Part shown: positions 1 to 8,209 of the stretch, one piece after another
Layout: each line of letters starts with the position of its first letter
Numbering within the stretch: position 1 is the first letter of the stretch
Source: CAZSGN01 sp964606415
Lineage (GTDB): Bacteria; Bacteroidota; Bacteroidia; Bacteroidales; JBBRXJ01
Direction: 5' to 3'
DNA: 13,156 nt
Assembly: GCA_964606415.1 (NCBI GenBank)
Contig: CAZSGN010000058.1
Location: 1-13,156 of the forward strand
Notes under the pieces: model-generated
What the model was told of the DNA's origin: nothing
Database searches by the model: none
The model's input: the letters and a program-made list of their open reading frames with translations, nothing else
Position numbers and translations under genes: made by a program

Positions 1-79
1 GATGTGGCGTAATTGGTAGCCGCGCTAGACTTAGGATCTAGTGCCTTCGGGCGTGTGGGTTCGAGTCCCTCCATCCGCA
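1..79 (+). tRNA. tRNA-Leu (anticodon UAG), 5' end cut by window
   Basis: Class II tRNA reading CUA/CUN leucine codons. The 3' acceptor strand CATCCGC (72-78) would pair with GCGGATG, of which only GATG (1-4) is inside the window, so three bases are missing. D stem 7-9/21-23. Anticodon stem 25-29/37-41 encloses the loop CTTAGGA (30-36) with anticodon TAG (32-34), U before it and G after it, as is usual for Leu tRNAs. The long variable arm is GCC-TTCG-GGC (43-52). T stem 55-59/67-71 has one T-T mismatch around the loop TTCGAGT. The discriminator base is A79. CCA is not encoded, so it would be added after transcription. Confidence 0.95.
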
Positions 80-81
80 CT

Positions 82-116
82 AAAAAACCGCTTATTAAAA
101 GTAGGCGGTTTTTTTT
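82..116 (+). terminator. Intrinsic terminator after tRNA-Leu
   Basis: A perfect 10-bp stem pairs AAAAAACCGC (82-91) with GCGGTTTTTT (105-114) around a 13-nt loop, and the T-run continues to 116. It begins three bases after the tRNA 3' end. It should end the tRNA transcript and separate it from tig, whose start codon lies 40 bases downstream. Confidence 0.85.
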
Positions 117-155
117 CCATTAAATGGTCTGTTTTATCTAAAACAATTTGAAAGA

Positions 156-1520
156 ATGAATATCACGAAAGAAAATGTGGATGATTTGAATGCCTTATTA
201 AAGGTACATGTTGAACCAGGCGATTACGAAGATCGTGTTGAGGAAGCATTAAAAGACTACAAGAAAAAAGCAAATATCAAAGGTTTCCGCCCCGGTAAAG
301 TTCCTATGGGTATGGTCCGTAAAATGGTCGGCCCCAAAGCAATTATTGATGAAGTTAATAAAGTCGTACTCGACGCTATCTCCAAATACATCACAAACGA
401 GAATATGAACATCCTGGGCGAACCACTTTTAAGTGAAGATCATCAACCGGAGATTGACTGGGAAAATCAAAAAGAATTTGATTTTGTTTTCGAAATAGGA
501 TTCGCCCCGGAAATTAACATTAACATTACCGAAAAGGATAAGATTCCTTACTACAAGATCAAAGTAGATGAAGAGATGATCAATGAGGCCGTGGAGGAAT
601 ACAAAAGCCGCTTTGGAGAATTTAAAAATGTAGAAAAAATAGAAGGCGGCGAGATGCTGAAAGGAGCGCTGAAGGAAGTTGATGAAACCGGCAAACCCCT
701 TGAGGATGGTATTACCAATGAAGATGCGACCCTATCTATGGATTACATCAAAGATGAAGCTATCAAAGAAAAGTTCATTGGTGCCAGTGAAGGAGAACAG
801 ATCGTATTTGATCCCAAAAAAGCTTATCCCAACGAAGCTGAGCTGGCTGGACTGCTGAATATCGAAAAAGAAAAACTTCAGGAAATCAACAATGAATTTC
901 AGCTAACAATAAACGAGATCAAAAAATTTGAGAAAGCAGAAATCAACCAGGAGATTTTCGATAAACTATTTGGCGAAGGTGAAGTAACGTCAGAAAAAGA
1001 ATTCCGGGAAAAGATCAAAGAACAACTGGAAAAACAACTGGAAAATGACAGTGAATATAAATTCACACAGGATGCAAAAGACTTCCTCATCAATAAAGCC
1101 AATATTGAATTGCCGGTTGAATTCCTTAAAAAATGGTTGTTAAACTCCAATAAGGAACAATACACCAAAGAACAAATCGAAGAAGATTTCAGCAAAAACC
1201 TGAATGAGCTAAAATGGCAGGTAATCAGCAATGACCTGATCAAACAATTCGATATTAAAGTAGAAGAACAAGAGGTGCTGGATTATGCCAAACAAATTGC
1301 TAATTACCAGTTCGCGCAATACGGAATGGCCAATATGCCCGAAGAACAACTGGAACAATTTGCACATACGATGCTGGGGAAAGAAGAAGATCGTAAACGC
1401 ATGTATGAAAAGAAATACCAGGACAAGCTTATTGCTTATGTAAAAGAAAACGCCACACTGAATGAAAAAGAAATTTCCCGGGACAAATTCAAAAACATGC
1501 TTGAGAAAGAAAATTCATAA
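156..1520 (+). CDS. tig: Trigger factor, ribosome-associated chaperone
   Basis: Trigger factor binds the ribosome near the exit tunnel and shields nascent chains in the cytoplasm. The protein is 454 aa, close to the usual family length. The N-terminal ribosome-binding domain carries the signature GFRPGKVP at residues 43-50. The middle part (about 150-250) sits where the FKBP-like prolyl isomerase domain lies but is diverged, so isomerase activity is not assured. The C-terminal part (about 255-430) is charged and helix-rich, as in the chaperone arms. The ATG at 156 places the signature at the normal distance from the N-terminus. No clear Shine-Dalgarno sequence precedes it, which is common in Bacteroidota. 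clpP follows after 29 bases, the widespread tig-clpP-clpX arrangement, which suggests cotranscription. Confidence 0.95.
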   Translation: MNITKENVDDLNALLKVHVEPGDYEDRVEEALKDYKKKANIKGFRPGKVPMGMVRKMVGPKAIIDEVNKVVLDAISKYITNENMNILGEPLLSEDHQPEIDWENQKEFDFVFEIGFAPEININITEKDKIPYYKIKVDEEMINEAVEEYKSRFGEFKNVEKIEGGEMLKGALKEVDETGKPLEDGITNEDATLSMDYIKDEAIKEKFIGASEGEQIVFDPKKAYPNEAELAGLLNIEKEKLQEINNEFQLTINEIKKFEKAEINQEIFDKLFGEGEVTSEKEFREKIKEQLEKQLENDSEYKFTQDAKDFLINKANIELPVEFLKKWLLNSNKEQYTKEQIEEDFSKNLNELKWQVISNDLIKQFDIKVEEQEVLDYAKQIANYQFAQYGMANMPEEQLEQFAHTMLGKEEDRKRMYEKKYQDKLIAYVKENATLNEKEISRDKFKNMLEKENS

Positions 1521-1549
1521 AATAAATAATATCTTTAAAGAAAAAAACG

Positions 1550-2251
1550 ATGCAACATAATGATTTTAAAAAATTTGCCGTTAAAGACAGAGGGCTCAAC
1601 AGTTTAACCCTTGAGCAATATTCATCTGTTTACAACAGCTACATTTCGCCAAGTATCATCGAAGAACGGCAGCTTAACATCGCACAGATGGATGTCTTTT
1701 CCAGATTAATGATGGACAGAATCATTTTTTTAGGGTTGCCCATTGATGATTATGTAGCCAACATTGTACAGGCGCAATTACTTTACCTGGATTCAGCGGA
1801 CCCTGGTAAAGACATCCAAATTTACCTGAACACCCCCGGAGGAAGTGTGCATTCCGGCCTGGGCATCTATGACACCATGCAGTTTATAACCAGTGATGTT
1901 GCAACCATATGCACAAGTATGGCCGCATCAATGGGAGCTATATTGCTGGCTGCCGGAGAAAAAGGAAAACGTTCTGCCTTAAAACATTCAAGGGTTATGA
2001 TTCATCAACCCATTGGCGGTGCACAAGGCCAGGCTTCAGACATTGAAATTACTGCCCGTGAAATTCTAAAAATGAAAAAAGAATTATATCAGATTCTTGC
2101 CGATCATACCGGAAAAACATTACAAAAAATAGAAAAAGATTCTGACAGGGATTACTGGATGACATCTGAAGAAGCAAAAAAATACGGTATGCTGGATGAA
2201 ATCCTCGAGAAAAGCTCTCACAATAAAGAGGACAAAGATTTAAATTTTTAA
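1550..2251 (+). CDS. clpP: ATP-dependent Clp protease proteolytic subunit ClpP
   Basis: ClpP is a serine protease that forms a double heptameric barrel and degrades substrates unfolded by ClpX. The 233-aa protein has the catalytic triad at the family spacing: Ser127 in AASMGA, His152 in MIHQP and Asp201 in DRDYW. The Ser-His (25) and His-Asp (49) intervals equal those of E. coli ClpP. The oxyanion-hole segment NTPGGSV is at residues 94-100. About 40 residues precede the conserved core, longer than many ClpPs, and may include a processed propeptide (inference). The short charged C-terminal tail is variable in the family. It sits between tig and clpX with short gaps (29 and 13 bases), consistent with one operon and with ClpX as its partner. 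Confidence 0.97.
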   Translation: MQHNDFKKFAVKDRGLNSLTLEQYSSVYNSYISPSIIEERQLNIAQMDVFSRLMMDRIIFLGLPIDDYVANIVQAQLLYLDSADPGKDIQIYLNTPGGSVHSGLGIYDTMQFITSDVATICTSMAASMGAILLAAGEKGKRSALKHSRVMIHQPIGGAQGQASDIEITAREILKMKKELYQILADHTGKTLQKIEKDSDRDYWMTSEEAKKYGMLDEILEKSSHNKEDKDLNF

Positions 2252-2264
2252 AAAAAGGTTGTCT

Positions 2265-3488
2265 ATGGACACTTGTTCTTTTTGTGGTCGTGCCAAAAAA
2301 GACACTAATTTGCTAGTTACCGGTATTTCCGGCAACATTTGTGATAACTGTATCACCCAGGCACAACAAATCGTTAACGAAGAAGAGAAAAAAAACAAAG
2401 CTTTTAATGTTGATGAGGTCGAACTCATGAAGCCCAAAGACATCAAAGCTTTTTTGGACCAATATGTCATTGGGCAGGATGAGGCAAAAAAATACCTGTC
2501 AGTAGCCGTTTATAACCATTACAAACGAATTCTTCACGGAAGTAAGCAAATCCAGGAAGATGAAGTAGAAATAGAAAAATCAAATATTATTCTTGTTGGC
2601 GAAACAGGTACTGGTAAAACGCTGCTTGCAAGAACCATTGCAAAAATGCTACAAGTCCCTTTCACCATTGTAGATGCAACCGTTCTTACAGAAGCAGGAT
2701 ACGTTGGAGAAGATATTGAAAGCATCCTCAGCCGGTTAGTACAAGCGGCAGATTACAATGTTGATGCCGCTGAAAAAGGCATCGTTTTCGTTGATGAGAT
2801 TGACAAAATTGCCCGCAAAGGGGATAACCCATCTATTACCCGGGATGTTTCAGGTGAAGGGGTACAACAGGGCTTACTCAAATTGCTTGAGGGATCAAAA
2901 ATCAATGTCCCTCCGCAAGGTGGTCGTAAACATCCTGACCAAAAAATGATTGAAATTGACACCAGTAATATTTTATTCGTCTGTGGGGGCGCTTTTGATG
3001 GCATCGAACGAAAAATAGCCCAACGTCTTAATACAACCGTGGTTGGCTTTAATGCAAACAAAAAAACACAAAATATTAACCGCGAAAACCTTCTTCAATA
3101 CATTGCTCCCCAAGACCTTAAATCCTTCGGGCTTATTCCTGAAATTATCGGACGGTTACCGATATTGACCTATTTAAACCCCTTAACCCGGGATATTCTC
3201 ATTAACATTTTAACCGAACCGAAGAATTCGATCATCAAACAATACAAAAAATTATTTGCCCTTGATGATATTAAACTCGAATTTGAAGATGGTGTTTTTG
3301 ACTTTATCGTAGATCAATCCATTGAATACAAACTTGGAGCAAGAGGATTAAGATCTATCTGTGAAGCTATTATGACAGATATTATGTTTGATATGCCTTC
3401 TACTGAAGATAAAGAAATAACAATTACACTGGATTATGCTAAATCTAAAATTGATAAAACAAAACTTAACAATTTAAAGGTCGCCTGA
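2265..3488 (+). CDS. clpX: ClpX, AAA+ unfoldase subunit of ClpXP
   Basis: ClpX recognises, unfolds and translocates substrates into ClpP using ATP. Numbering from the ATG at 2265 (407 aa): a four-cysteine zinc-binding domain with CxxC pairs at 4/7 and 26/29, Walker A GETGTGKT at 112-119, pore loop GYVG at 145-148, Walker B ending VDE at 176-178, an RKH loop at 221-223 and an arginine finger in IGRLP near 297. GARGLR near the C-terminus is the sensor-2 motif. The ClpP-contacting IGF tripeptide of E. coli appears as VGF at 260-262. An in-frame TTG at 2259 would add two residues, but the ATG is preferred because AAAAAGG ends six bases before it. The gene follows clpP after 13 bases. Confidence 0.97.
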   Translation: MDTCSFCGRAKKDTNLLVTGISGNICDNCITQAQQIVNEEEKKNKAFNVDEVELMKPKDIKAFLDQYVIGQDEAKKYLSVAVYNHYKRILHGSKQIQEDEVEIEKSNIILVGETGTGKTLLARTIAKMLQVPFTIVDATVLTEAGYVGEDIESILSRLVQAADYNVDAAEKGIVFVDEIDKIARKGDNPSITRDVSGEGVQQGLLKLLEGSKINVPPQGGRKHPDQKMIEIDTSNILFVCGGAFDGIERKIAQRLNTTVVGFNANKKTQNINRENLLQYIAPQDLKSFGLIPEIIGRLPILTYLNPLTRDILINILTEPKNSIIKQYKKLFALDDIKLEFEDGVFDFIVDQSIEYKLGARGLRSICEAIMTDIMFDMPSTEDKEITITLDYAKSKIDKTKLNNLKVA

Positions 3489-3528
3489 TTTTATTTAACA
3501 TTGCAATTATTAAAAAAATAAAAAACTG

Positions 3529-3560
3529 TTTCTTTTTTATTAAAAAAATTCGTTTCTTTG
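3529..3560 (+). promoter_or_regulatory. Candidate trp operon promoter, Bacteroidota type
   Basis: TTTC (3529-3532) and TTTCTTTG (3553-3560) are separated by 20 bases. This resembles the known Bacteroidota pattern TTTG, 19-21 bases, TAnnTTTG, with one mismatch in each element. Transcription would start near 3566-3570, giving a short lead before the leader peptide ATG at 3586. The region is very AT-rich, so a chance match is possible. Position just upstream of the attenuator is the main supporting argument. Confidence 0.4.
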
Positions 3561-3585
3561 TTTTAAATAATAACAAAAGATAAAA

Positions 3586-3651
3586 ATGCAGACTAAATTA
3601 AACACATGGTGGTGGCGTCAATCCCTTACTAAAAACTGTGAGAGGTCGTAG
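3586..3651 (+). CDS. trpL: trp operon leader peptide (21 aa, three tandem Trp codons)
   Basis: This short ORF (ATG at 3586, TAG at 3649-3651) encodes a 21-residue peptide beginning MQTKLNTWWWRQ. Codons 8-10 are TGG TGG TGG (3607-3615). Such a run next to a terminator and just upstream of trpE is the hallmark of an attenuation leader. The peptide itself probably has no function. Its translation speed senses charged tRNA-Trp: scarcity stalls the ribosome over 3607-3615, whereas sufficiency lets it run to the stop codon, which lies inside the antiterminator arm. A-rich sequence rather than a strong Shine-Dalgarno precedes it. The ORF is far below usual gene-caller size limits and is easily missed. 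The seven biosynthetic proteins downstream are almost free of Trp, so the cluster here is very unlikely to be chance. Confidence 0.9.
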   Translation: MQTKLNTWWWRQSLTKNCERS

Positions 3652-3691
3652 CCAATATTGTGTAAAAAATAATAACAAGCAAGGGCTTACC
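3623..3691 (+). promoter_or_regulatory. trp attenuator: competing leader and antiterminator hairpins
   Basis: Two alternative RNA structures can be drawn by hand. Hairpin 1:2 pairs 3623-3629 (CCCTTAC) with 3638-3645 (GTGAGAGG), with one bulged A and one G-U pair. Antiterminator 2:3 pairs GGT (3644-3646) and AGCC (3650-3653) with GGCT (3684-3687) and ACC (3689-3691). The 3' arm of the antiterminator is the 5' arm of the terminator, and both pairings use G3644-G3645, so they are mutually exclusive. A ribosome stalled on the Trp codons would cover the 5' arm of 1:2 and favour antitermination. One at the stop codon would cover segment 2 and allow termination. The exact pairing is inferred and not thermodynamically calculated. 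Confidence 0.65.
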
Positions 3692-3714
3692 GAATCACGG
3701 TAAGCCCTTTTTTT
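3681..3714 (+). terminator. trp attenuator terminator
   Basis: A perfect 11-bp stem AAGGGCTTACC/GGTAAGCCCTT (3681-3691 with 3699-3709) has a 7-nt loop (GAATCAC) and a T-run at 3708-3714. It lies 29 bases after the leader peptide stop and 62 bases before trpE. That placement makes it a regulated terminator of the trp transcript. It is unlikely to be the end of clpX transcription, since the leader ORF lies between. Confidence 0.9.
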
Positions 3715-3776
3715 ATGTAGCAAGAACGACAATAAATAATCAATTCGCTGAATACCAAAACACAAAGCTAATAAAT

Positions 3777-5180
3777 ATGAAAACCTTTAAAATTCACGCC
3801 CAAAGCAAACAAATCCTGGCAGACATCATTACTCCTGTCAGTATTTACTTAAAAATCCGGGACATTTATCCTGAATCAATCCTATTGGAAAGCAGTGATT
3901 ACCATAGCCATACCAATAGTTATTCCTTTATTTGCCTTGATCCCGTTGCTACATTTATGACCAGCAAAGATGAATTAACCGAAATTTATCCCGGAAAAGA
4001 AAAGCTAATCACTGCCATAGATGAAAATATGGATATTGTCGGTAAACTGGATCAATTTATCCAATCATTCAAAATAGAAAACGGAGAACATCTCCCCATT
4101 GACGGCCTTTTTGGCTATTCGGCATATGACGCGGTCAAGTACTTTGAAGAATTAAAGATCAACAACCCTCAACCTGAAAACGAATACATTCCGGAGATCA
4201 GGTACAGCTTTTACCGTTTTGTCATTGCCGTTAACCATTTTAAAAATGAGCTCCACCTCATTGAATTTTTATTTGACGGAATGGAGTCACAAATCGATGA
4301 TGTTCAATCCCTTCTACACAACCGCAACTTTGCAACCTACAACTTTGCACCTACGACAGGCGAAACCTCTAACCTTGATGACAAAGAATATATGAACATG
4401 GTCAAAAGCGGCAAACAACATTGCCAGCGCGGAGATGTATTCCAGATTGTTCTTTCCAGACAATTCACCCAACCCTTTAAAGGAGATGATTTTAATGTAT
4501 ATCGTGCATTGAGATCAGTAAATCCTTCGCCTTACTTATTTTACTTCGATTATGGCAATTACAAAATATTTGGCTCCTCTCCGGAAACACAAATCGAGGT
4601 AAGAGACAACCAGGCCTTTATCAATCCTATTGCCGGCACCTTTAAACGAACAGGAGATGACATTAAAGATAAAGAACTGGCTGAAAAACTGTCACAAGAC
4701 CCCAAAGAGAATGCTGAACACATCATGCTGGTTGACCTAGCAAGAAACGACCTGAGCCGCACAACAACTAATGTAAGCGTTGAAAAATACAGGGAAATCC
4801 AATATTACTCGCATGTCCTTCATATGGTCTCCAAAGTATCCGGCGAACTTAAAAAAGATGCCAGTAAAATACGAATTATGTCCGAATCTTTTCCGGCCGG
4901 GACACTTTCCGGAGCACCCAAATTCCGTGCAATGGAACTAATTGACGAAATAGAGAATAAAAAAAGAGGGTATTATGGCGGTTGCATAGGTAACATCAGG
5001 CTTAATGGGGACATCAACCAGGCCATTATGATCCGTTCATTTATGAGCAAAAACAACCAACTCTATTATCAGGCAGGTGCTGGTATTGTTGTTGACTCAG
5101 AAGAAGAAAGCGAACTGCAGGAAGTGAATAATAAACTGGGCGCATTGAAAACTGCCATCAAAATGGCCGCTCAAATTTGA
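3777..5180 (+). CDS. trpE: Anthranilate synthase component I
   Basis: Converts chorismate plus ammonia (from TrpG glutamine hydrolysis) to anthranilate, the first committed step of tryptophan synthesis. The 467-aa protein has the chorismate-binding fold motifs PIAGT (284-288), ENAEHIMLVDLARND (311-325), FPAGTLSGAPK (372-382) and the C-terminal AGAGIVVDS (433-441). Feedback-site elements known from TrpE are present: LLES at 36-39 and NPSPY at 249-253. These suggest inhibition by tryptophan and favour TrpE over PabB. The protein contains no tryptophan. It is the first gene after the attenuator and is followed by trpG after 12 bases. The start ATG at 3777 has an AT-rich upstream stretch and no strong Shine-Dalgarno sequence. 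Confidence 0.97.
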   Translation: MKTFKIHAQSKQILADIITPVSIYLKIRDIYPESILLESSDYHSHTNSYSFICLDPVATFMTSKDELTEIYPGKEKLITAIDENMDIVGKLDQFIQSFKIENGEHLPIDGLFGYSAYDAVKYFEELKINNPQPENEYIPEIRYSFYRFVIAVNHFKNELHLIEFLFDGMESQIDDVQSLLHNRNFATYNFAPTTGETSNLDDKEYMNMVKSGKQHCQRGDVFQIVLSRQFTQPFKGDDFNVYRALRSVNPSPYLFYFDYGNYKIFGSSPETQIEVRDNQAFINPIAGTFKRTGDDIKDKELAEKLSQDPKENAEHIMLVDLARNDLSRTTTNVSVEKYREIQYYSHVLHMVSKVSGELKKDASKIRIMSESFPAGTLSGAPKFRAMELIDEIENKKRGYYGGCIGNIRLNGDINQAIMIRSFMSKNNQLYYQAGAGIVVDSEEESELQEVNNKLGALKTAIKMAAQI

Positions 5181-5192
5181 TTTTTCAACAAA

Positions 5193-5783
5193 ATGAAAAA
5201 AACAAAAACAATGAAAACATTGGTGATTGATAATTACGATTCGTTTACTTATAACCTTGTCCATTATCTCGAAGAAATTCTGCAAGAAAAAGTAGATGTC
5301 TACAGAAATGATAAAATAAGCATTGCAGATGTCAATCAATATGACAACATTTTGATATCCCCTGGCCCAGGCATACCCGAAGAAGCAGGCATCACCAAAG
5401 AAGTGATCAAAACATACGGCCCAACCAAAAAAATACTGGGCGTCTGTCTAGGCCACCAGGCAATAGGTGAGGTATATGGATCAAAACTCAGCAATCTCGA
5501 TAAAGTTTATCATGGCATGGGCACACCCATTGAAATAACGGTTCCGGAAGACCCTTTATTTAAGGACCTGCCTAATCGCTTCGAAGGAGGCCGTTATCAT
5601 TCATGGATCATTGATGAAAACAATTGCCCTGATCCACTTGAAGTAACCGCCAAAGATGATCAGGGGCGAATAATGGCCATCCGGCACCAGGATTACAAAG
5701 TGCATGGAGTACAATTTCATCCGGAGTCAGTACTAACGCTACACGGGATGGATATTATGAAAAACTGGATTAATCATTGTTAA
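5193..5783 (+). CDS. trpG: Anthranilate synthase component II (glutamine amidotransferase)
   Basis: Class I glutamine amidotransferase that feeds ammonia to TrpE. Numbering from 5193 (196 aa): DNYDSFTYN at 13-21, the oxyanion segment SPGPG at 56-60, nucleophile Cys85 in GVCLGHQ, and His176/Glu178 in QFHPES complete the triad. A second ATG at 5211 would give 190 aa beginning MKTLVIDNYDS, which matches the usual family N-terminus and may be the true start; the choice is open. The gene is a stand-alone amidotransferase, not fused to TrpE or TrpD as in some bacteria. Because of family similarity it might also serve aminodeoxychorismate synthase (PabA role); no pab gene is in view. trpD follows after 12 bases. 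Confidence 0.95.
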   Translation: MKKTKTMKTLVIDNYDSFTYNLVHYLEEILQEKVDVYRNDKISIADVNQYDNILISPGPGIPEEAGITKEVIKTYGPTKKILGVCLGHQAIGEVYGSKLSNLDKVYHGMGTPIEITVPEDPLFKDLPNRFEGGRYHSWIIDENNCPDPLEVTAKDDQGRIMAIRHQDYKVHGVQFHPESVLTLHGMDIMKNWINHC

Positions 5784-5795
5784 ATTTAATATGTC

Positions 5796-6785
5796 ATGAA
5801 AGAAATTCTTCAATTTTTATTTGACCATAAAACGTTATCCAGGGATGACGCTAAAATGATTTTGACTAATATCGCCCAGGGCAAATATAATGACCCTGAA
5901 ATAGCATCATTTATAAGTGTTTACCTAATGCGAAGCATCACCACTGATGAATTGTCCGGTTTCAGGGATGCTTTGCTTGATCTTTGTATCCCTGTCGACC
6001 TGAGTGATTATAATACCATTGACGTTTGTGGCACCGGAGGAGACGAGAAGAACACCTTTAATATCTCGACCCTCGCGGCTTTTGTCATAGCAGGGGCAGG
6101 GGAATATGTAGCCAAACATGGCAACTACAGTGTCTCCTCTTCATGTGGCTCATCCAATGTTTTAGAATATTATGGTTACAAATTTACCAATGACACAGAA
6201 GTTCTGAAAAAACAAATTGATGAAGCAGGCATCTGCTTTCTGCATGCCCCCCTTTTCAATCCAGCGATGAAGAATGTTGCACCGGTCAGAAAAAGCCTCC
6301 GGGTCAAAACCTTTTTTAATATGCTAGGGCCCATGGTCAATCCAGCTTTTCCGAAAAACCAAATGATCGGTGTCTACTCATTAGAAGTAGCCAGGCTATA
6401 CAACTACATATACCAGGAAACCGATAAATCATTCTGCATTGTTCATTCATTAGACGGCTATGACGAGATATCCCTGACTGGCGCATTTCGTGTTTTATCC
6501 AGGGACACAGAACAAATTATTCAGCCGGCTGATATTGGCCTTGAAAAGTTAGATCCAACATCAATATACGGTGGCAAATCCGTGGAAGAAGCCAGCAAAA
6601 TCTTTCTTGATGTACTGGAAGGAAAAGGAAACCGGCAACAGAATCAGGTCGTTATTGCTAATGCAGCTTATGGCCTCAAAACCATGAATCCCGGGAAATC
6701 AATTGAACAATGCATCGAGCAGGCTGAGCAATCACTTTATAACCAAAAAGCACTTAAGTCATTCAAACATTTAACAACCATCTGA
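5796..6785 (+). CDS. trpD: Anthranilate phosphoribosyltransferase
   Basis: Transfers the phosphoribosyl group of PRPP to anthranilate. The 329-aa protein has a short helical N-terminal domain, then the PRPP-binding GTGGD loop at 79-83 followed by NISTLAAF. KHGN is at 107-110. SLRVKTFFNMLGPMVNP (167-183) is the anthranilate-site region, and DGYDEIS (220-226) carries the metal-binding Asp223-Glu224 pair. The protein lacks tryptophan entirely. Its TGA stop shares one base with the ATG of trpC (TGATG at 6783-6787), which implies translational coupling. Length is typical of the family. Confidence 0.97.
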   Translation: MKEILQFLFDHKTLSRDDAKMILTNIAQGKYNDPEIASFISVYLMRSITTDELSGFRDALLDLCIPVDLSDYNTIDVCGTGGDEKNTFNISTLAAFVIAGAGEYVAKHGNYSVSSSCGSSNVLEYYGYKFTNDTEVLKKQIDEAGICFLHAPLFNPAMKNVAPVRKSLRVKTFFNMLGPMVNPAFPKNQMIGVYSLEVARLYNYIYQETDKSFCIVHSLDGYDEISLTGAFRVLSRDTEQIIQPADIGLEKLDPTSIYGGKSVEEASKIFLDVLEGKGNRQQNQVVIANAAYGLKTMNPGKSIEQCIEQAEQSLYNQKALKSFKHLTTI

Positions 6786-7573
6786 TGAACTCTATGCTGG
6801 ATAAAATAGTTAAGCAAAAACAAACAGAAATTGACAAGAAGAAAAAACAACTTCCGAAAGAAGCTCTTCGTGATCAATATTATTATACACGCAAATGCCT
6901 GTCATTAAAAGAAACATTGCAACAAGCAACTAAACCTGCTATTATAGCCGAACATAAAAGAAAATCACCCTCAAAGGGAATCATCAACGATCGTTTTCCT
7001 GTCGATACAATTACCAGCGGATACTATCGTGCAGGTGCTTCAGCCATATCTGTACTGACAGATAATCAATTTTTTGCCGGAACGGAATCCGATTTAATAT
7101 CAACACGAAAACTTCAAATACCCATTCTACGAAAAGACTTTATCATTGATCCCTATCAAATACACGAAGCCAAGGGTATAGGAGCTGACGTTATTCTGCT
7201 GATCGCTGCTATTCTGGATACACCGGCAATTGAAAAACTCTCCGCACTTGCACACGAATTAGGCATGGAGGTATTATTTGAAATTCATGATGAAGCTGAA
7301 GCAGAAAAAATAATAACAGGCCTGGATATAATTGGCGTGAATAACCGTAACCTGAATGATTTCTCTGTTGATCCGGAACGATCAAAGGCCCTCAAAGCAT
7401 TTATCCCCAAAAACACCCCAGCCATATCGGAAAGTGGCCTGTTTGATGCAACCGTCATCCTGGATCTTTTTAATGCCGGATACAAAGGATTTTTAATCGG
7501 AGAATCGTTCATGCGCGAAGAAGATCCGCCGCAAGCTTGCAGGAAACTAATTCAAAAACTTGACAGGCCATGA
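6785..7573 (+). CDS. trpC: Indole-3-glycerol phosphate synthase
   Basis: Closes the indole ring by decarboxylating cyclisation of the TrpF product CdRP. The 262-aa (beta/alpha)8-barrel protein has catalytic and binding residues matching the well-studied archaeal enzyme: Glu56 and Lys58 in IAEHKRKSPSKG, Lys117 in RKDFI, Glu166 in FEIHD, Asn187 in GVNNRNL, and Glu216-Ser217 in ISESGL. The GFLIGESFM phosphate-binding segment is near 235-243. It is monofunctional, separate from trpF, unlike the E. coli fusion. No tryptophan residue is present. It overlaps trpD by one base and trpF by four bases (ATGA at 7570-7573), so translation is likely coupled. Confidence 0.97.
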   Translation: MNSMLDKIVKQKQTEIDKKKKQLPKEALRDQYYYTRKCLSLKETLQQATKPAIIAEHKRKSPSKGIINDRFPVDTITSGYYRAGASAISVLTDNQFFAGTESDLISTRKLQIPILRKDFIIDPYQIHEAKGIGADVILLIAAILDTPAIEKLSALAHELGMEVLFEIHDEAEAEKIITGLDIIGVNNRNLNDFSVDPERSKALKAFIPKNTPAISESGLFDATVILDLFNAGYKGFLIGESFMREEDPPQACRKLIQKLDRP

Positions 7574-8196
7574 TCAAAATAAAAGTATGCGGGATGACAC
7601 AAGCGGGCAATGTCAAAGAACTGACCCAACTAAATCCCGATTATATAGGGTTTATTTTCTATCCGGCATCCAAAAGATACATAGGGGAACATATCCCCAC
7701 GGAGATTCTGGAAATCATTCCGGCAACAATTAAAAAAGTAGGCGTCTTTGTTAATGTCCCACTGGAGGAAATCAAGCACATCATCCGCACAAATCAATTA
7801 GATGGCGTTCAGTTGCATGGAGAAGAAAGCATCCAGTATTGCCGGTCAATAAAAGAAACCGGCGTTTTCCTGATCAAAACATTTGGCATCGGAGATCAAC
7901 TTAATCAGGACCTGATGGCACCATATACCACTGTCGCAGATTATTTTCTTTTTGACAAAAGCTCCGCTGATTATGGAGGTACCGGCAAAAAATTTAACTG
8001 GGACTTATTAAAACAATATACACTGGCAAAACCAGTCATATTAAGTGGCGGTATCAGCCCCGAAGACATGGATCAATTAAACACATTGCATTATAAATGG
8101 ATACATGGCATTGACCTGAACAGCCGTTTCGAAAACAGTCCCGGCATCAAAAATATTGAACACCTAAGAAAATTTTTCGAAAAAGTTCGCTCATAA
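7570..8196 (+). CDS. trpF: Phosphoribosylanthranilate isomerase
   Basis: Catalyses the Amadori rearrangement of phosphoribosylanthranilate to CdRP, between TrpD and TrpC. The 208-aa barrel protein begins with KVCGMT, in which Cys7 is the general base, and has the general acid Asp129 in LFDK. GGTGKKFNW (136-144) and the C-terminal LSGGI and NSRFENSPGIKN segments bind phosphate and close the barrel. The start codon overlaps the trpC stop in an ATGA arrangement. trpB begins 13 bases downstream. Confidence 0.96.
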   Translation: MIKIKVCGMTQAGNVKELTQLNPDYIGFIFYPASKRYIGEHIPTEILEIIPATIKKVGVFVNVPLEEIKHIIRTNQLDGVQLHGEESIQYCRSIKETGVFLIKTFGIGDQLNQDLMAPYTTVADYFLFDKSSADYGGTGKKFNWDLLKQYTLAKPVILSGGISPEDMDQLNTLHYKWIHGIDLNSRFENSPGIKNIEHLRKFFEKVRS

Positions 8197-8209
8197 ACTA
8201 AAACAACAG

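Noticed and set aside
899..1243. Minus-strand ORF inside tig, and similar antisense ORFs in clpX, trpB and aroA
   Set aside because: These are shadows of well-conserved plus-strand genes with no family resemblance of their own.
3517..3541. A/T-only hairpin (AATAAAAAA with TTTTTTATT) after clpX as a terminator
   Set aside because: The stem has no G-C pair and overlaps the candidate trp promoter; in such AT-rich DNA it is expected by chance.
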